From assembly GCF_002286775.1 (NCBI RefSeq), contig NZ_NSGJ01000004.1, positions 148,530 through 212,529 of the forward strand: a stretch of DNA of 64,000 nt, in the 5' to 3' direction. The number at the start of each line of letters is the position of its first letter. Position 1 is the stretch's first letter. Made by a program: the position numbers and the translations under genes. Positions 14,483-24,998 of the stretch are shown here, piece by piece. Origin of the DNA: Myroides sp. N17-2. Lineage in GTDB: Bacteria > Bacteroidota > Bacteroidia > Flavobacteriales > Flavobacteriaceae. The notes beneath the pieces are model-generated. The model searched no databases. It saw only the letters and a program-made list of their open reading frames with translations, and had not been told where the DNA came from.

Positions 14483-17191
14483 TTAGAAGTTATAACGTAA
14501 AGTTACGTTCCAAGTTCTTCCAGCACCGAACCATACTTGGTTAGATGTATCAATACCTTTCCATGTTTTTCCAGTTGTTCCTTTGTCACCTGCTCTTTTA
14601 GAAGTATTACCCTCAGCGATGTAAATAGTATCAAATACGTTGTTTACGTTCGCTCTAACAACAAATGATTTAAGTTTATCTTTTCCAACTTTCATTGTGT
14701 AAGTCATCCCTAAGTCAAATAAGTTGAAACTTGGTAACTCCATTGCTCCTTTATTATTAGGATCAGAAGCAGCCATAACATCAACATTTGAATACAACTT
14801 ATCTACAAAACGGTAAGTACCATCAAATTTTAATCCTTCGATAACTTCATAATCTAAACCTAAAGTTGCATTCTTAACATCTTTAGTATATTTCCAATCT
14901 CCGTAAGAGAAAGATCCATTGATTGTTAATTTGTCAGTTGGACGAGAGTTAAAATCAAACTCAACTCCTCTATGCAATTGAGCTAATCCATTTAACTGAA
15001 CATTACCTTGGTATTTAATAGTTTTTCCATCAGCACCAGGTAATTCAACAGTAGATGATTTTCTTTCAATTCTATCTTCCCATGAAGTTCTGTACACGTT
15101 AACGTTAGCATTAAAATAAGCTGAACGGAAACCATACCCTAACTCAACACCGAAGATTTTCTCATTCATTAAATCTGGGTTCAATTGGTTTGTGTTGTTA
15201 ATATACACACCATTGAAGAATGGTTGCTTAGAATAGTAACCAACATTACCAAAAACATTATGGTGATCGTCAATATTATAGTTAACTCCCCCTTTAACGT
15301 TACCACCTACTAAGCTCTTCCAAGAAGTAGTTGACTGTTGTTTCCATTCTGGTAAAGGTTTTGGAGTTTTTGAATTATCCATAGTTCTACCATCCTTCAC
15401 AAAGTTATCAACACGTTGGAAGTCTTGATTAGAAATAGCTCCTTGAATGAAAGCTGTGAAATTATCTTTAGAGTACTCAAACTGAGTAAATCCTCCATAC
15501 CAACGAACGTTACCGTCATTGTTATATTTTACATCTCCTACATTATTTTTATCAGCCCAAGGGTTGTAGCTAACAGTTGATCCGTAACTATTTGTTACTA
15601 CATATCCATTAGCATCATAGTTAAGATTTCCTGTTTCTTTGTATCCAGTAGAACCTAAGAAATCAGAAACATTATTAAAGTGGAATCCTTTATATGTTCT
15701 AGCATCTACCCCGATATCCCATGTTATGTTCTCAGTTAACTTTTTGTTCAAGTTAATTACAGTACCATACCAGTTGTGAGAGTTTACAGAGTTTAATTTA
15801 GTAATCCCACTATTGTTATCATTAATAGTACCTTTTCTAATAGGTCCACCAAAAGCATTTGCTTTACCTTGGTTATAAGCAACGATGTCATCCATACGAA
15901 GTTGTCCATCTGCACCTAATACACCATCAGCATAAGCTGTAATATCTTTACCATCTTTATCTTTACCTGTAACTACCTTACCATTCATGCTAGCTCCTCC
16001 TCCACGGCCCCAAGAACCGTAAACAACTGCACTTAATTTAGTAGTTTCATTCATTTGCCAATCGTAGTTGATCGACATAACTGGTTTGTGATAATAGTTT
16101 TCTTTACCATTATACATCTTACCATTTAAATATCCCCAGTCTTTATTGTAACGGATATTTGGATCACTATTTCCACTTTGAGCAATAGACTCAGCTATTG
16201 AAGTATAAGTAGAACGTTGTCCGTGCGTTTGAGGTGCTCCAGTGAATGTAAACTGTACATTGTGTTTAGCATCTTTAGAACGGTATCCTAAACCTAAGAA
16301 ATAGTTACTAGCTTCAAAGTTAGTCCCTTGAACATAACCATCTCCACGGTTGTAGCTCATTAAAACAGAAGCAGAGAAACCATTCTCTAAAATCCCTGTG
16401 TTATAAGAAGCAGAACCTTTAAAGTAATTATCATTACCAACACCAGCAGAAAGAGATCCACCTTGTCTAGCCTCAGCTGTACGAGTTAAGATGTTGATTG
16501 TTCCTCCGATAGAAGAAATAGCTAATTTTGAAGAACCTAATCCACGTTGAACTTGCATAGCAGATGTTACATCTGATAAACCAGCCCAGTTAGACCAATA
16601 AACTGCAGAAGTCTCCATATCGTTAATAGGCATACCATTAACCATTACAGCGATGTTCTTTTGATCAAAACCACGAATATTAATTTTTGAATCTCCAAAT
16701 CCACCTCCTGATTTACTAGCGTAAACAGATGGAGTTGTGTTTAATAATTCAGGAAATTCTTGAGCTCCAAGTTTTTCTTGAATTTGAGCAGCTTTAATTG
16801 TAGAAACAGCCACTGGAGTTTTACGATCCTTTGCTACGTCAGCAACACCCATAATAACGATGTCGTCAAGCAAATTCTCATCTGCAGATAATACTACAGA
16901 ACCTAAATCAGCTTTCTTGTCAGCGCCAACTGTGAAAGCTACAGTTTTTGATTTGTAACCAATAAAAGAGATAACTACTTCTCCTTTATCTCCAGAAACT
17001 GTCAGTTCGAACTTACCATCCATATCAGATGACGTTCCATTCTGAGTCCCTTTAACCACTACTGTTGCTCCTGGTAATCCCGATTGGAATTCACCGTCTA
17101 CAACTAGACCTGTGATCTTGTTTTGTGAAAATGCAGACACTGAGGTAAATACCATTACCATCAATAGCATCCAGTTCTTCAAGTTTTTCAT
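14483..17191 (-). CDS. TonB-dependent receptor with carboxypeptidase-like N-terminal domain
   Basis: An outer-membrane active transporter of 902 residues. A signal peptide (ending SVSAFSQ) is followed by a carboxypeptidase-regulatory-like domain (about 22-105, ITGLVVDGEFQSGLPGATV), then the plug (LLNTTPSVYAS, INIRGFDQKNIAVMVNGMP) and a 22-strand barrel ending TWNVTLRYNF. I place the start at 17191: the in-frame ATG at 17242 lies upstream of a perfect -7 box and gives a poor signal peptide. There is no SusD partner or riboswitch nearby, so it is not part of a polysaccharide utilisation locus and the substrate is unknown. Confidence 0.92.
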   Translation of the reverse strand: MKNLKNWMLLMVMVFTSVSAFSQNKITGLVVDGEFQSGLPGATVVVKGTQNGTSSDMDGKFELTVSGDKGEVVISFIGYKSKTVAFTVGADKKADLGSVVLSADENLLDDIVIMGVADVAKDRKTPVAVSTIKAAQIQEKLGAQEFPELLNTTPSVYASKSGGGFGDSKINIRGFDQKNIAVMVNGMPINDMETSAVYWSNWAGLSDVTSAMQVQRGLGSSKLAISSIGGTINILTRTAEARQGGSLSAGVGNDNYFKGSASYNTGILENGFSASVLMSYNRGDGYVQGTNFEASNYFLGLGYRSKDAKHNVQFTFTGAPQTHGQRSTYTSIAESIAQSGNSDPNIRYNKDWGYLNGKMYNGKENYYHKPVMSINYDWQMNETTKLSAVVYGSWGRGGGASMNGKVVTGKDKDGKDITAYADGVLGADGQLRMDDIVAYNQGKANAFGGPIRKGTINDNNSGITKLNSVNSHNWYGTVINLNKKLTENITWDIGVDARTYKGFHFNNVSDFLGSTGYKETGNLNYDANGYVVTNSYGSTVSYNPWADKNNVGDVKYNNDGNVRWYGGFTQFEYSKDNFTAFIQGAISNQDFQRVDNFVKDGRTMDNSKTPKPLPEWKQQSTTSWKSLVGGNVKGGVNYNIDDHHNVFGNVGYYSKQPFFNGVYINNTNQLNPDLMNEKIFGVELGYGFRSAYFNANVNVYRTSWEDRIERKSSTVELPGADGKTIKYQGNVQLNGLAQLHRGVEFDFNSRPTDKLTINGSFSYGDWKYTKDVKNATLGLDYEVIEGLKFDGTYRFVDKLYSNVDVMAASDPNNKGAMELPSFNLFDLGMTYTMKVGKDKLKSFVVRANVNNVFDTIYIAEGNTSKRAGDKGTTGKTWKGIDTSNQVWFGAGRTWNVTLRYNF

Positions 17192-17225
17192 TTTGTAAGT
17201 GTAAGTGATAAAATTATTTTCGCGA

Positions 17226-17233
17226 CAAATGTA
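17226..17233 (-). promoter_or_regulatory. -7 box TACATTTG for the TonB receptor
   Basis: Perfect TAnnTTTG on the minus strand, 34 bp upstream of the ATG, with a TTG element at 17250-17252 at 16-bp spacing. Confidence 0.75.
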
Positions 17234-17295
17234 CAAAAACATACATATGCAATGTTACCAAAACATTAAAATTAACACCTTCTCACTATTTAGAA

Positions 17296-18921
17296 TTATT
17301 CTACCATTCTGTTTTTCACAAAATAACGCAACAAAAACTCTGTAGAACTATCATGTTCACATATAATTTTAGTTTTAATTTCATTTTGTATATTCTTTGC
17401 CAAAATCTTTCCGTACTCTACACCGAACTGATCGAAACTAAATATATTCCAAATCACTCCTTGAACAAACGTCTTATGTTCATATAAAGCAATCAATTCT
17501 CCTAAAGATTTAGGCGTAAGTTTTTGAATTAAAATCGTATTTGAAGGTTTATTTCCACAAAACTCTCTGAAGTTACTCAAGAAAGATCCTCCATCACTTT
17601 CGTATTCTTCCCCTACCTTACCATTCAATAGTGCTTCACTTTGTCCAAAGAAATTAGACATCAAAATATCGTGATTCGTGCTCTCTTTAAAATGTGGGTT
17701 AACAAAACCGATAAAATCAATAGGAATAACTTTAGTCCCTTGGTGGAACAGCTGAAAGAAAGCATGCTGTGCAGATACACCTACTTCTCCCCAAATCAAA
17801 GTACCCGTTTGATAATTAACAGGATTCCCACTTCTATCTTTATTTTTACCATTGCTCTCCATAATCATCTGCTGAAGATGCGCAGGAAGCTTACCTAACA
17901 ACTGACTATATGGAACAACAGCTTCTGTTTCATATCCATAAAAGTTATTATACCATACACTCAACAAAGCCAAAACAACAGGTAAATTATCTTTAAAATC
18001 AGTCTCTTTAAAGTGGCTATCCATAGCGTATGCTCCTTCTAACAACTCTTCAAAGTTATCAAAGCCTACTGCTAAAGCTATTGAGATTCCAACTGCACTC
18101 CATAAAGAGAATCTTCCTCCTACGAAATCCCACATTGGATAGATATTCTCACGCTTTAAACCGAAGTTCATCGCCTCTTCTATTGCTGTAGAGACACCTA
18201 CATAATGGTTGCTTAAATCAACATTCCCAAGATTAACTTGTAACCACTGTTTTACTTTCTTAGCATTTTCAATAGTTTCTTGCGTAGTAAAAGTTTTAGA
18301 AACGATTAATACCAATGTTGTCTCAGGATTAAGTTTCTTTAAAACAGACTGTAGATAGTCATCATCAACATTAGAAATATAATGCATTCCTAACTCATTG
18401 CGATAATTCGCTAATGCATGAACAACCATCTTAGGCCCTAAATCAGATCCCCCAATACCTATGTTAATAACATCAGTAAACTTCTTACCAGAATAAGAAA
18501 CATACTCTCCGTTTAGGACTCTATTAGTAAATTTTTTAATACGTTCTCGAGTATCAAGAATATCAGGCATAACAGTCTCCCCATCTACTTCTACAGTAGA
18601 AGAGTTAGAACAATCTCTTAAAGCAGTATGTAATACCGCTCTCTTCTCAGTCGCATTAATGATATGTCCTTTGTACATTGCCTGAATAGCTTCTTTAAGC
18701 TTTAATTCATTAGCAAGTTCCAAAAGCAACGTCATCGTTTCTTCTGTTACCTTATTCTTTGAATAATCTAATAAAAAGTCATTCCATTGAATATTCATTT
18801 TATTAGCTCTATCCTTATCTTTTGCAAAAAGATCTTGCATTTGTACAAACTCCATTTGTGCAAAATGCGCTCTAAGCTTCTTCCAAGCAAAAGTCCCCGA
18901 AGGGTTAATACTCTCTAACAT
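17296..18921 (-). CDS. pgi: Glucose-6-phosphate isomerase
   Basis: Interconverts glucose-6-phosphate and fructose-6-phosphate in glycolysis and gluconeogenesis. The 541-residue length is normal. The two PGI signatures are visible: DVINIGIGGSDLGPKM (about 148-163) and the later FGVEYGKILA; GGRFSLWSAVGIS and the catalytic EHKTF region are also present. It lies 17 bp after the M23 lipoprotein gene and is likely the last gene of a four-gene operon beginning with DUF3108. Confidence 0.97.
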   Translation of the reverse strand: MLESINPSGTFAWKKLRAHFAQMEFVQMQDLFAKDKDRANKMNIQWNDFLLDYSKNKVTEETMTLLLELANELKLKEAIQAMYKGHIINATEKRAVLHTALRDCSNSSTVEVDGETVMPDILDTRERIKKFTNRVLNGEYVSYSGKKFTDVINIGIGGSDLGPKMVVHALANYRNELGMHYISNVDDDYLQSVLKKLNPETTLVLIVSKTFTTQETIENAKKVKQWLQVNLGNVDLSNHYVGVSTAIEEAMNFGLKRENIYPMWDFVGGRFSLWSAVGISIALAVGFDNFEELLEGAYAMDSHFKETDFKDNLPVVLALLSVWYNNFYGYETEAVVPYSQLLGKLPAHLQQMIMESNGKNKDRSGNPVNYQTGTLIWGEVGVSAQHAFFQLFHQGTKVIPIDFIGFVNPHFKESTNHDILMSNFFGQSEALLNGKVGEEYESDGGSFLSNFREFCGNKPSNTILIQKLTPKSLGELIALYEHKTFVQGVIWNIFSFDQFGVEYGKILAKNIQNEIKTKIICEHDSSTEFLLRYFVKNRMVE

Positions 18922-18938
18922 CTCTACAACTTACTAAC

Positions 18939-20180
18939 TTATTCCCCTATAAATTTTTCTCCTAATACTTTGTCAAGCTCTGCTTTTAAAGGATCTATAT
19001 GTGTTTTAAACGCAGGCAAATCTCTCTTGTCCATTGGTTCAGAATTAGGCAAATTCTGACCTAAAGCATCGACTTGCACTCCATTCTTCCAAAAGCGGTA
19101 ACATACGTGTGGTCCAGTTGCTAGTCCTGTGCTACCTACTAATCCGATAGTCTGACCTTGATCAACACGCTGTCCTGTTTTTACTAATATTTTAGACATA
19201 TGTAAATACTGCGTTGAATAGGTACCACTATGCTTAACTTTTACAAAGTTACCATTTCCAGCTGTATATCCTGCTCTTTCTACTACACCTGATGCAGTAG
19301 TCATAATTGGCGTACCAGAAGGTGCTGCATAATCAGTTCCATTATGTGACTTCCAGGTCTTCTGAACAGGGTGAAAACGATTTTTCGAATACTTAGAAGT
19401 AATTCTAAAGAATTTTAAGGGAGCCTTTAAGAACATTGCTTTCATTGGTCTTCCTTGTTCATCAAAATACTCTATAGATTTACTCCCATCTCTCTTATAT
19501 GGAAATGAATATAAATCCTTACCTCTATATCTAAAATAAGCTGCTTCTATTTTAGAAATTCCTAAATATACTGTATCGTTAATATATTTCTCTTCAATTG
19601 TAAAGGCAAATCTATCTTCCGGCTTCAACTTAAAGAAGTCAATTGACCAAGCAAATATTTGTGACATCTTAGTTGCTAACGATTGATCTACACCTTCCTT
19701 AGCTAAACTCGCCGAAAGTGACCCCTCTATTTCTGATGCTACAGTTCTTCGTTTTATCGTTACAGGATAAGTAATCGTGTATGCGCTCACTGAATCACGC
19801 AAGTCAATAACTTGATAACCTGTCACATTAGGATGATAGATGAAGGCAGCTAACTTCTTTTGGTCTTTCCTAAACTTAACTAGAGCATAAGGCTGTCCTA
19901 CTCTAATGTTACGAACATTAAAGGTGTCTTTAACTTGTGTAACTATATTTAGCACTTCTGTAGAACCAATATTGTTCTCACCAAATATCTTACCTAAATT
20001 ATCTCCACTTCGGATAGTATCTTCTACTAAAACATAGTCTTTTAATTGAAAACCATATAACTCCCCAACTATTTCCTCTGCATGTTCTACCTTTGGTAGT
20101 TCCTCTATTGTAATCTCTTCGGTCTTTTTACACGAAATAAGTGCCGTAGCGATTAATATACTATAAATAAATTGCTTCAA
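18939..20180 (-). CDS. M23 family metallopeptidase lipoprotein
   Basis: A predicted envelope-anchored peptidoglycan endopeptidase of 413 residues. It begins with a lipoprotein signal (ALISC, Cys17). A LysM/OapA-like segment lies at about 45-110 (VEDTIRSGDNLGKIFGE), a middle domain follows, and the LytM catalytic domain at about 270-375 has HNGTDYAAPSGTP, YLHMSK and GPHVCYRFW, the zinc and catalytic residues of M23. The order matches Csd3/MepM-like D,D-endopeptidases. It sits between tryptophan dioxygenase (38 bp upstream) and pgi (17 bp downstream). Confidence 0.93.
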   Translation of the reverse strand: MKQFIYSILIATALISCKKTEEITIEELPKVEHAEEIVGELYGFQLKDYVLVEDTIRSGDNLGKIFGENNIGSTEVLNIVTQVKDTFNVRNIRVGQPYALVKFRKDQKKLAAFIYHPNVTGYQVIDLRDSVSAYTITYPVTIKRRTVASEIEGSLSASLAKEGVDQSLATKMSQIFAWSIDFFKLKPEDRFAFTIEEKYINDTVYLGISKIEAAYFRYRGKDLYSFPYKRDGSKSIEYFDEQGRPMKAMFLKAPLKFFRITSKYSKNRFHPVQKTWKSHNGTDYAAPSGTPIMTTASGVVERAGYTAGNGNFVKVKHSGTYSTQYLHMSKILVKTGQRVDQGQTIGLVGSTGLATGPHVCYRFWKNGVQVDALGQNLPNSEPMDKRDLPAFKTHIDPLKAELDKVLGEKFIGE

Positions 20181-20218
20181 AACTCTAAAATATCTTTATT
20201 TTCAACTTCTTCTCCTAA

Positions 20219-21139
20219 TTACTTTCCCCAGTTAGCTTTCTCCTCTTCACTCCATAGTTCCGGAAAGAATATGCGCTTTTGATATTGTGGCAACATATAC
20301 TTCTTCCAGTCACTTCCTCCAGTAGCTTCTTTGGTTTCCCCTTTATTACTCTCCAAGTATTTTAGAGCAGCTTCATAATGCCCCATTACCCAAGTTACAT
20401 TCACTGTTTTATCAAAGTGACGCATCGCTTCAACTAATGCCTTATCAGATTTGGCTTCTTCGGGTAATTTCACAAATTTCTGCCATAAATTTGTTTTTTC
20501 ATAATCTTTCATGGCTTTAACAAATATTTCACAATACTTGTTTTCAAACTCCCTCAGTAAATAAGACTTCTCTCCAGTCTTATAATCCTTACCTGCAGCC
20601 TGCCAATACATATATTCTAACGCCTCTTTTTCCGAAATATTTTGTGGTAAATCATTTACAAAGCGCTTATCTATCAGATTTATCCAATCTGTACACCCAA
20701 ACTCAATTAATCTATACTGACTGCTCTGAAATCCACTTGCAGGAGCAAGCGTATTTCTAAATTTAAGATACTGTTCTACCTCCATTCCGTCCTTCATTAT
20801 AGTAAATGAAGAAGTCAACATATCAAAATAACGACTTATTCTAGCTAATCTCTCTGTAAAAAAAGTTGTAGTAAGCAATTTGTCTTCGCAATTACTAACC
20901 TGATCTAGTTCCCATAAAATCATTTTAAACAACAGTTCATTTACTTGATGATACATGATAAAAACCATTTCATCAGGCAAGATTGTTCTCTGTGTCTGAA
21001 GACTGAGTAAGGCATCAGTCTGGATATAATCCCAATATGTAATAGGTTTTGCATATAGCATACCTTCTATTTGTGTTTCTGCCTTAATTCCCAAGTCATT
21101 AAAGCGTTCAACTACATCAGAGAACTTTTGATCTATCAT
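20219..21139 (-). CDS. kynA: Tryptophan 2,3-dioxygenase
   Basis: A heme enzyme that opens the indole ring of tryptophan to N-formylkynurenine, the first step of the kynurenine pathway. The 306-residue protein shows TYWDYIQTDALLSLQ, the distal/active-site HQVNELLFKMILWELDQ, the substrate-binding FRNTLAPASGFQS, and WVMGHYEAALKYL with the proximal heme histidine near residue 255. No other kynurenine genes are in the window. It lies 15 bp after the DUF3108 gene, in the same operon, and close to the tyrosine catabolic genes hpd and hmgA. Confidence 0.96.
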   Translation of the reverse strand: MIDQKFSDVVERFNDLGIKAETQIEGMLYAKPITYWDYIQTDALLSLQTQRTILPDEMVFIMYHQVNELLFKMILWELDQVSNCEDKLLTTTFFTERLARISRYFDMLTSSFTIMKDGMEVEQYLKFRNTLAPASGFQSSQYRLIEFGCTDWINLIDKRFVNDLPQNISEKEALEYMYWQAAGKDYKTGEKSYLLREFENKYCEIFVKAMKDYEKTNLWQKFVKLPEEAKSDKALVEAMRHFDKTVNVTWVMGHYEAALKYLESNKGETKEATGGSDWKKYMLPQYQKRIFFPELWSEEEKANWGK

Positions 21140-21154
21140 AATTTTGGTGGTCTG

Positions 21155-21934
21155 TTATTTTTCAAATTTCAACTTCGTCACTAAGTTTTTATAGTCCTCT
21201 AAATCTGCTTTTAGAGATCCTACAGCTAAACTAGCTTTGATGCGAACAGGTACTTTGTTAGAGTCAGAACTTACCCAAACTGTCAAGCTTTCTTTCTCTT
21301 TAAACACCCTTCCTGCCATTACATAAGGACGAAACTTTAAGGTTTTCAATTTACCAAAATTTGTCTTTAAAACTTCCTCTCCGAGGTATTTTAATTTAAA
21401 TTTAAATATTTCTCCATCAAAGAACATATCTATCTCAATAGACTCCCCTACTTTAAGATCATTTAACCCAGGATATTTACGTAGATAATAGAAAGCGGAT
21501 ACAATATCTTGTACATTACGTGTTACTGTAAACTCTTTTTCAGTTTTCTTTTCATAATCTTTAACGGTCGCTTTCATTGTTTTATAATTAAACCACCCCT
21601 CTTGATCTTTAGTATAGCCTCCCTCGTCGATTTTACGAATAAAACGATGTGGAACTACATTGCTCTTTTCGAAATAACTTTCATAGTTATCATATACTTT
21701 AAAAAAAACTTTAGTCACACCTGTAGTATAACCAATACCCTTTGCGTGATATACTGGAATTCCATTGTGTACAGTATCTGTTAAACGCAATGTAGCAATA
21801 CCTGCATTTATTAAACCATAACTAATTCTAAATTTAAGGAACTCACCCTTATCAAAAGCTTTCACAGAAGATTGTGAATAAAGAAAACTAGTACTTATTA
21901 AACACACTAGTACTATTAGAAGATTCTTTTTCAT
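21155..21934 (-). CDS. DUF3108 family periplasmic protein
   Basis: The 259-residue product has a signal peptide (ISTSFLYSQ) and a beta-rich mature chain with the DUF3108 features FKVYDNYESYFE, VQDIVSAFYYLR and a late VWVSSDSNKVPVRIKASLAVGSLKADL. The family is predicted periplasmic with an unknown role, related to lipoprotein-carrier-like half-barrels. It is the first gene of the operon with tryptophan dioxygenase, the M23 lipoprotein and pgi. A terminator-like hairpin lies in its leader. Confidence 0.85.
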   Translation of the reverse strand: MKKNLLIVLVCLISTSFLYSQSSVKAFDKGEFLKFRISYGLINAGIATLRLTDTVHNGIPVYHAKGIGYTTGVTKVFFKVYDNYESYFEKSNVVPHRFIRKIDEGGYTKDQEGWFNYKTMKATVKDYEKKTEKEFTVTRNVQDIVSAFYYLRKYPGLNDLKVGESIEIDMFFDGEIFKFKLKYLGEEVLKTNFGKLKTLKFRPYVMAGRVFKEKESLTVWVSSDSNKVPVRIKASLAVGSLKADLEDYKNLVTKLKFEK

Positions 21935-21963
21935 ATTGGCTATATTTTAATCAAAAATAAGAA

Positions 21964-21999
21964 ACAAAAAAACCCAATCAAACAAATGACTGAGTTTTT
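21964..21999 (-). terminator. Terminator or attenuator in front of DUF3108
   Basis: On the minus strand AACTCAGTCA pairs with TGATTGGGTT (two or three G:U pairs) and is followed by seven T residues. It stops about 30 bp before the DUF3108 start but about 190 bp after hpd, with a -7 box between them, so it may either end hpd transcripts or attenuate the DUF3108 operon. Confidence 0.6.
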
Positions 22000-22030
22000 A
22001 TGCTATTAACCAACCAAAAAACTATAAATT

Positions 22031-22096
22031 ATGAAAAATTTATTACACTCAAATAAAGCTTATGACGACTTTATTTTTGCGAGTGCAAATGTATAG
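22031..22096 (+). other. Possible 21-residue small ORF, opposite strand
   Basis: A short frame starting MKNLLHSNKAYDD follows an A-rich leader (CCAACCAAAAAACTATAAATT) that resembles flavobacterial translation leaders. Its end overlaps the minus-strand -7 box, and no promoter is visible for it, so its expression is doubtful. Confidence 0.2.
22086..22093 (-). promoter_or_regulatory. -7 box TACATTTG for the DUF3108 operon
   Basis: Perfect TAnnTTTG on the minus strand, 150 bp upstream of the DUF3108 ATG. It implies a long leader that contains the 21964-21999 hairpin. Confidence 0.6.
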
Positions 22097-22192
22097 CTTT
22101 TTACCGATTATTACTATCGCTATTGGTTTTTAACTTATGTTTAACCAAACAAGCCTTAATAAAGCCTGTTTTAGTATTTAATTAACTGAATT

Positions 22193-23353
22193 CTAAAGTG
22201 TTCCTCTTTTTTCTTGCTCGCGCTCAATAGACTCAAATAGCGCTTTAAAGTTCCCTGCGCCGAATCCTCTCGCTCCCATACGTTGAATAATCTCAAAGAA
22301 TAAAGTAGGACGATCCTCTACAGGCTTAGTAAATATCTGTAATAAATACCCTTCTTCATCTGCATCTATCATAATAGCTAACTTCTGAAGCTCTTTGATA
22401 TCTTCTTTCATCATTTCCATATGCACACCTAGACGAGCCGGGATCATATCATAGTATGATTGTGGTGGAGCTGATAAAAACTCTACACCTCTACTCTTCA
22501 TATCCGCAACAGTTTTAATAATATCATCAGTAGCTACCGCGATATGTTGTATACCAGGACCATTATAAAAGTCTAAATATTCCTCTACTTGTGATCTTTT
22601 TGCTCCTTCAGCTGGTTCATTGATAGGAAACTTAATTCTACCATTTCCATTAGACATTACTTTACTCATTAAAGCAGAATATTCTGTATTAATCTGTTTA
22701 TCATCAAAAGACAAGAAGTTAACGAATCCCATTACATCCTCATACCACTTGACCCAAGTATTCATCTCATTCCACCCTACATTTCCTACCATATGGTCAA
22801 CATATTTTAAGCCAACTGGTGAAGGATTATAATCACTCTCCCACTTCTTAAACCCTGGTAAGAAAGCACCTGTATAGTTCTTGCGTTCTACGAACATATG
22901 TACCGTCTCTCCATACGTGTAGATTCCTGCACGTACTACTTCTCCGAATTCATCTTTCTCTACTACAGGTTCCATATATGACTTCGCCCCACGACTAGTA
23001 GTCTCTTCATAAGCTTTACGCGCATCCTCTACCCATAAAGCTACTACTTTCACTCCATCACCATGCTTTACGATATGATTATTTAATTCTGACTCTGCTG
23101 TTAGTGGGGTAGTTAATACGATTCTGATTTTATCTTGTACTAATACATAAGATGCTCTATCTCTAACTCCTGTTTCTAATCCAGCATATGCTAAAGATTG
23201 AAATCCAAATGCTGTCTTATAAAAATGCGCTGCTTGTTTTGCATTTCCAACGATGAATTCAATATAATCAGTTCCTAATAAAGGTAAGAAATCTTGTGCT
23301 CCTTCAAATATTTTCTCTAGTCCAAATTCTACAGACTTTACTTCTTTACTCAT
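22193..23353 (-). CDS. hppD: 4-hydroxyphenylpyruvate dioxygenase
   Basis: A non-heme iron enzyme turning 4-hydroxyphenylpyruvate into homogentisate in tyrosine breakdown. The 386-residue protein has two VOC domains. The iron ligands are seen at the expected spacing: His in YVDHMVGNV (about 187), His in GPGIQHIAV (about 270) and Glu in TLFFEIIQR (about 353). The C-terminal lid GARGFGAGNFKALFESIE is complete. It lies 33 bp after hmgA on the same strand, so the two form an operon feeding homogentisate ring cleavage. Confidence 0.97.
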   Translation of the reverse strand: MSKEVKSVEFGLEKIFEGAQDFLPLLGTDYIEFIVGNAKQAAHFYKTAFGFQSLAYAGLETGVRDRASYVLVQDKIRIVLTTPLTAESELNNHIVKHGDGVKVVALWVEDARKAYEETTSRGAKSYMEPVVEKDEFGEVVRAGIYTYGETVHMFVERKNYTGAFLPGFKKWESDYNPSPVGLKYVDHMVGNVGWNEMNTWVKWYEDVMGFVNFLSFDDKQINTEYSALMSKVMSNGNGRIKFPINEPAEGAKRSQVEEYLDFYNGPGIQHIAVATDDIIKTVADMKSRGVEFLSAPPQSYYDMIPARLGVHMEMMKEDIKELQKLAIMIDADEEGYLLQIFTKPVEDRPTLFFEIIQRMGARGFGAGNFKALFESIEREQEKRGTL

Positions 23354-23386
23354 AATTTATAGTTTTTTAGGTTGTTGTTTGCTTTT

Positions 23387-24553
<1,167 letters not shown>

Positions 24554-24734
24554 AGTTTCTTATATTTTTTTGGTTGGTAATAAAAAAAGATAGGGGTACC
24601 TATAACATATCATCAATGTAAAACCTCAACACTTAACTGCATTAAGACCTTTCAACAAAACTGTTGGAAATAAGGAAGCGTTTACACATACCTACGAATA
24701 GAGTTATTAACATTATTAGAATGCTTAATAGACT

Positions 24735-24882
24735 ATTCATAAAATACACGCAATGGGTTTTACTATTGAAGTAAATATCGGTTATTAATAAGGATACAAT
24801 ACGTAAAGAATCTCACTCCGGCTTGCGCTTGATGAGGAACTTTAAATATGCTAATAAACCGTCCCATTGTGTTTTCATAATA
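24735..24882 (-). ncRNA. ssrS: Candidate 6S-like RNA (6S-Flavo type)
   Basis: On the minus strand this gap can fold as a long rod. The closing stem pairs 24863-24875 (AAAACACAATGGG in RNA sense) with 24741-24757. A second stem pairs 24852-24861 (CGGTTTATTA) with 24779-24787. A third joins 24840-24844 with 24804-24808, and an apical hairpin has CTCA/TGAG arms and a GC-rich tip. Large asymmetric internal loops between them resemble the open-promoter mimic of 6S RNA, which binds RNA polymerase. A near-consensus promoter lies just upstream at 24886. The family assignment is by structure only and unconfirmed. Confidence 0.45.
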
Positions 24883-24885
24883 ACA

Positions 24886-24893
24886 CAAATATC
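24886..24893 (-). promoter_or_regulatory. Promoter of the candidate 6S-like RNA
   Basis: GATATTTG matches 7 of 8 positions of TAnnTTTG, with a TTG element at 24913-24915 at 19-bp spacing, the typical flavobacterial -33/-7 layout. There is no open frame directly downstream. Confidence 0.5.
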
Positions 24894-24998
24894 GACATAA
24901 AAATGAATTATACAACTTTTAGTCTAAATTTATTTTAACTATCGACAACAAAATACAATATATAAAGACATATCAACAAACACGCCTCTCACTAAACT

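Noticed and set aside
14483..17191. SusC of a polysaccharide utilisation locus
   Set aside because: There is no SusD-like gene, glycoside hydrolase or sensor nearby, and the plug and barrel are shorter than in typical SusC proteins.
17192..17242. N-terminal extension of the TonB receptor
   Set aside because: The region contains the -7 promoter box, so it is not translated from 17242; the signal peptide begins at 17191.
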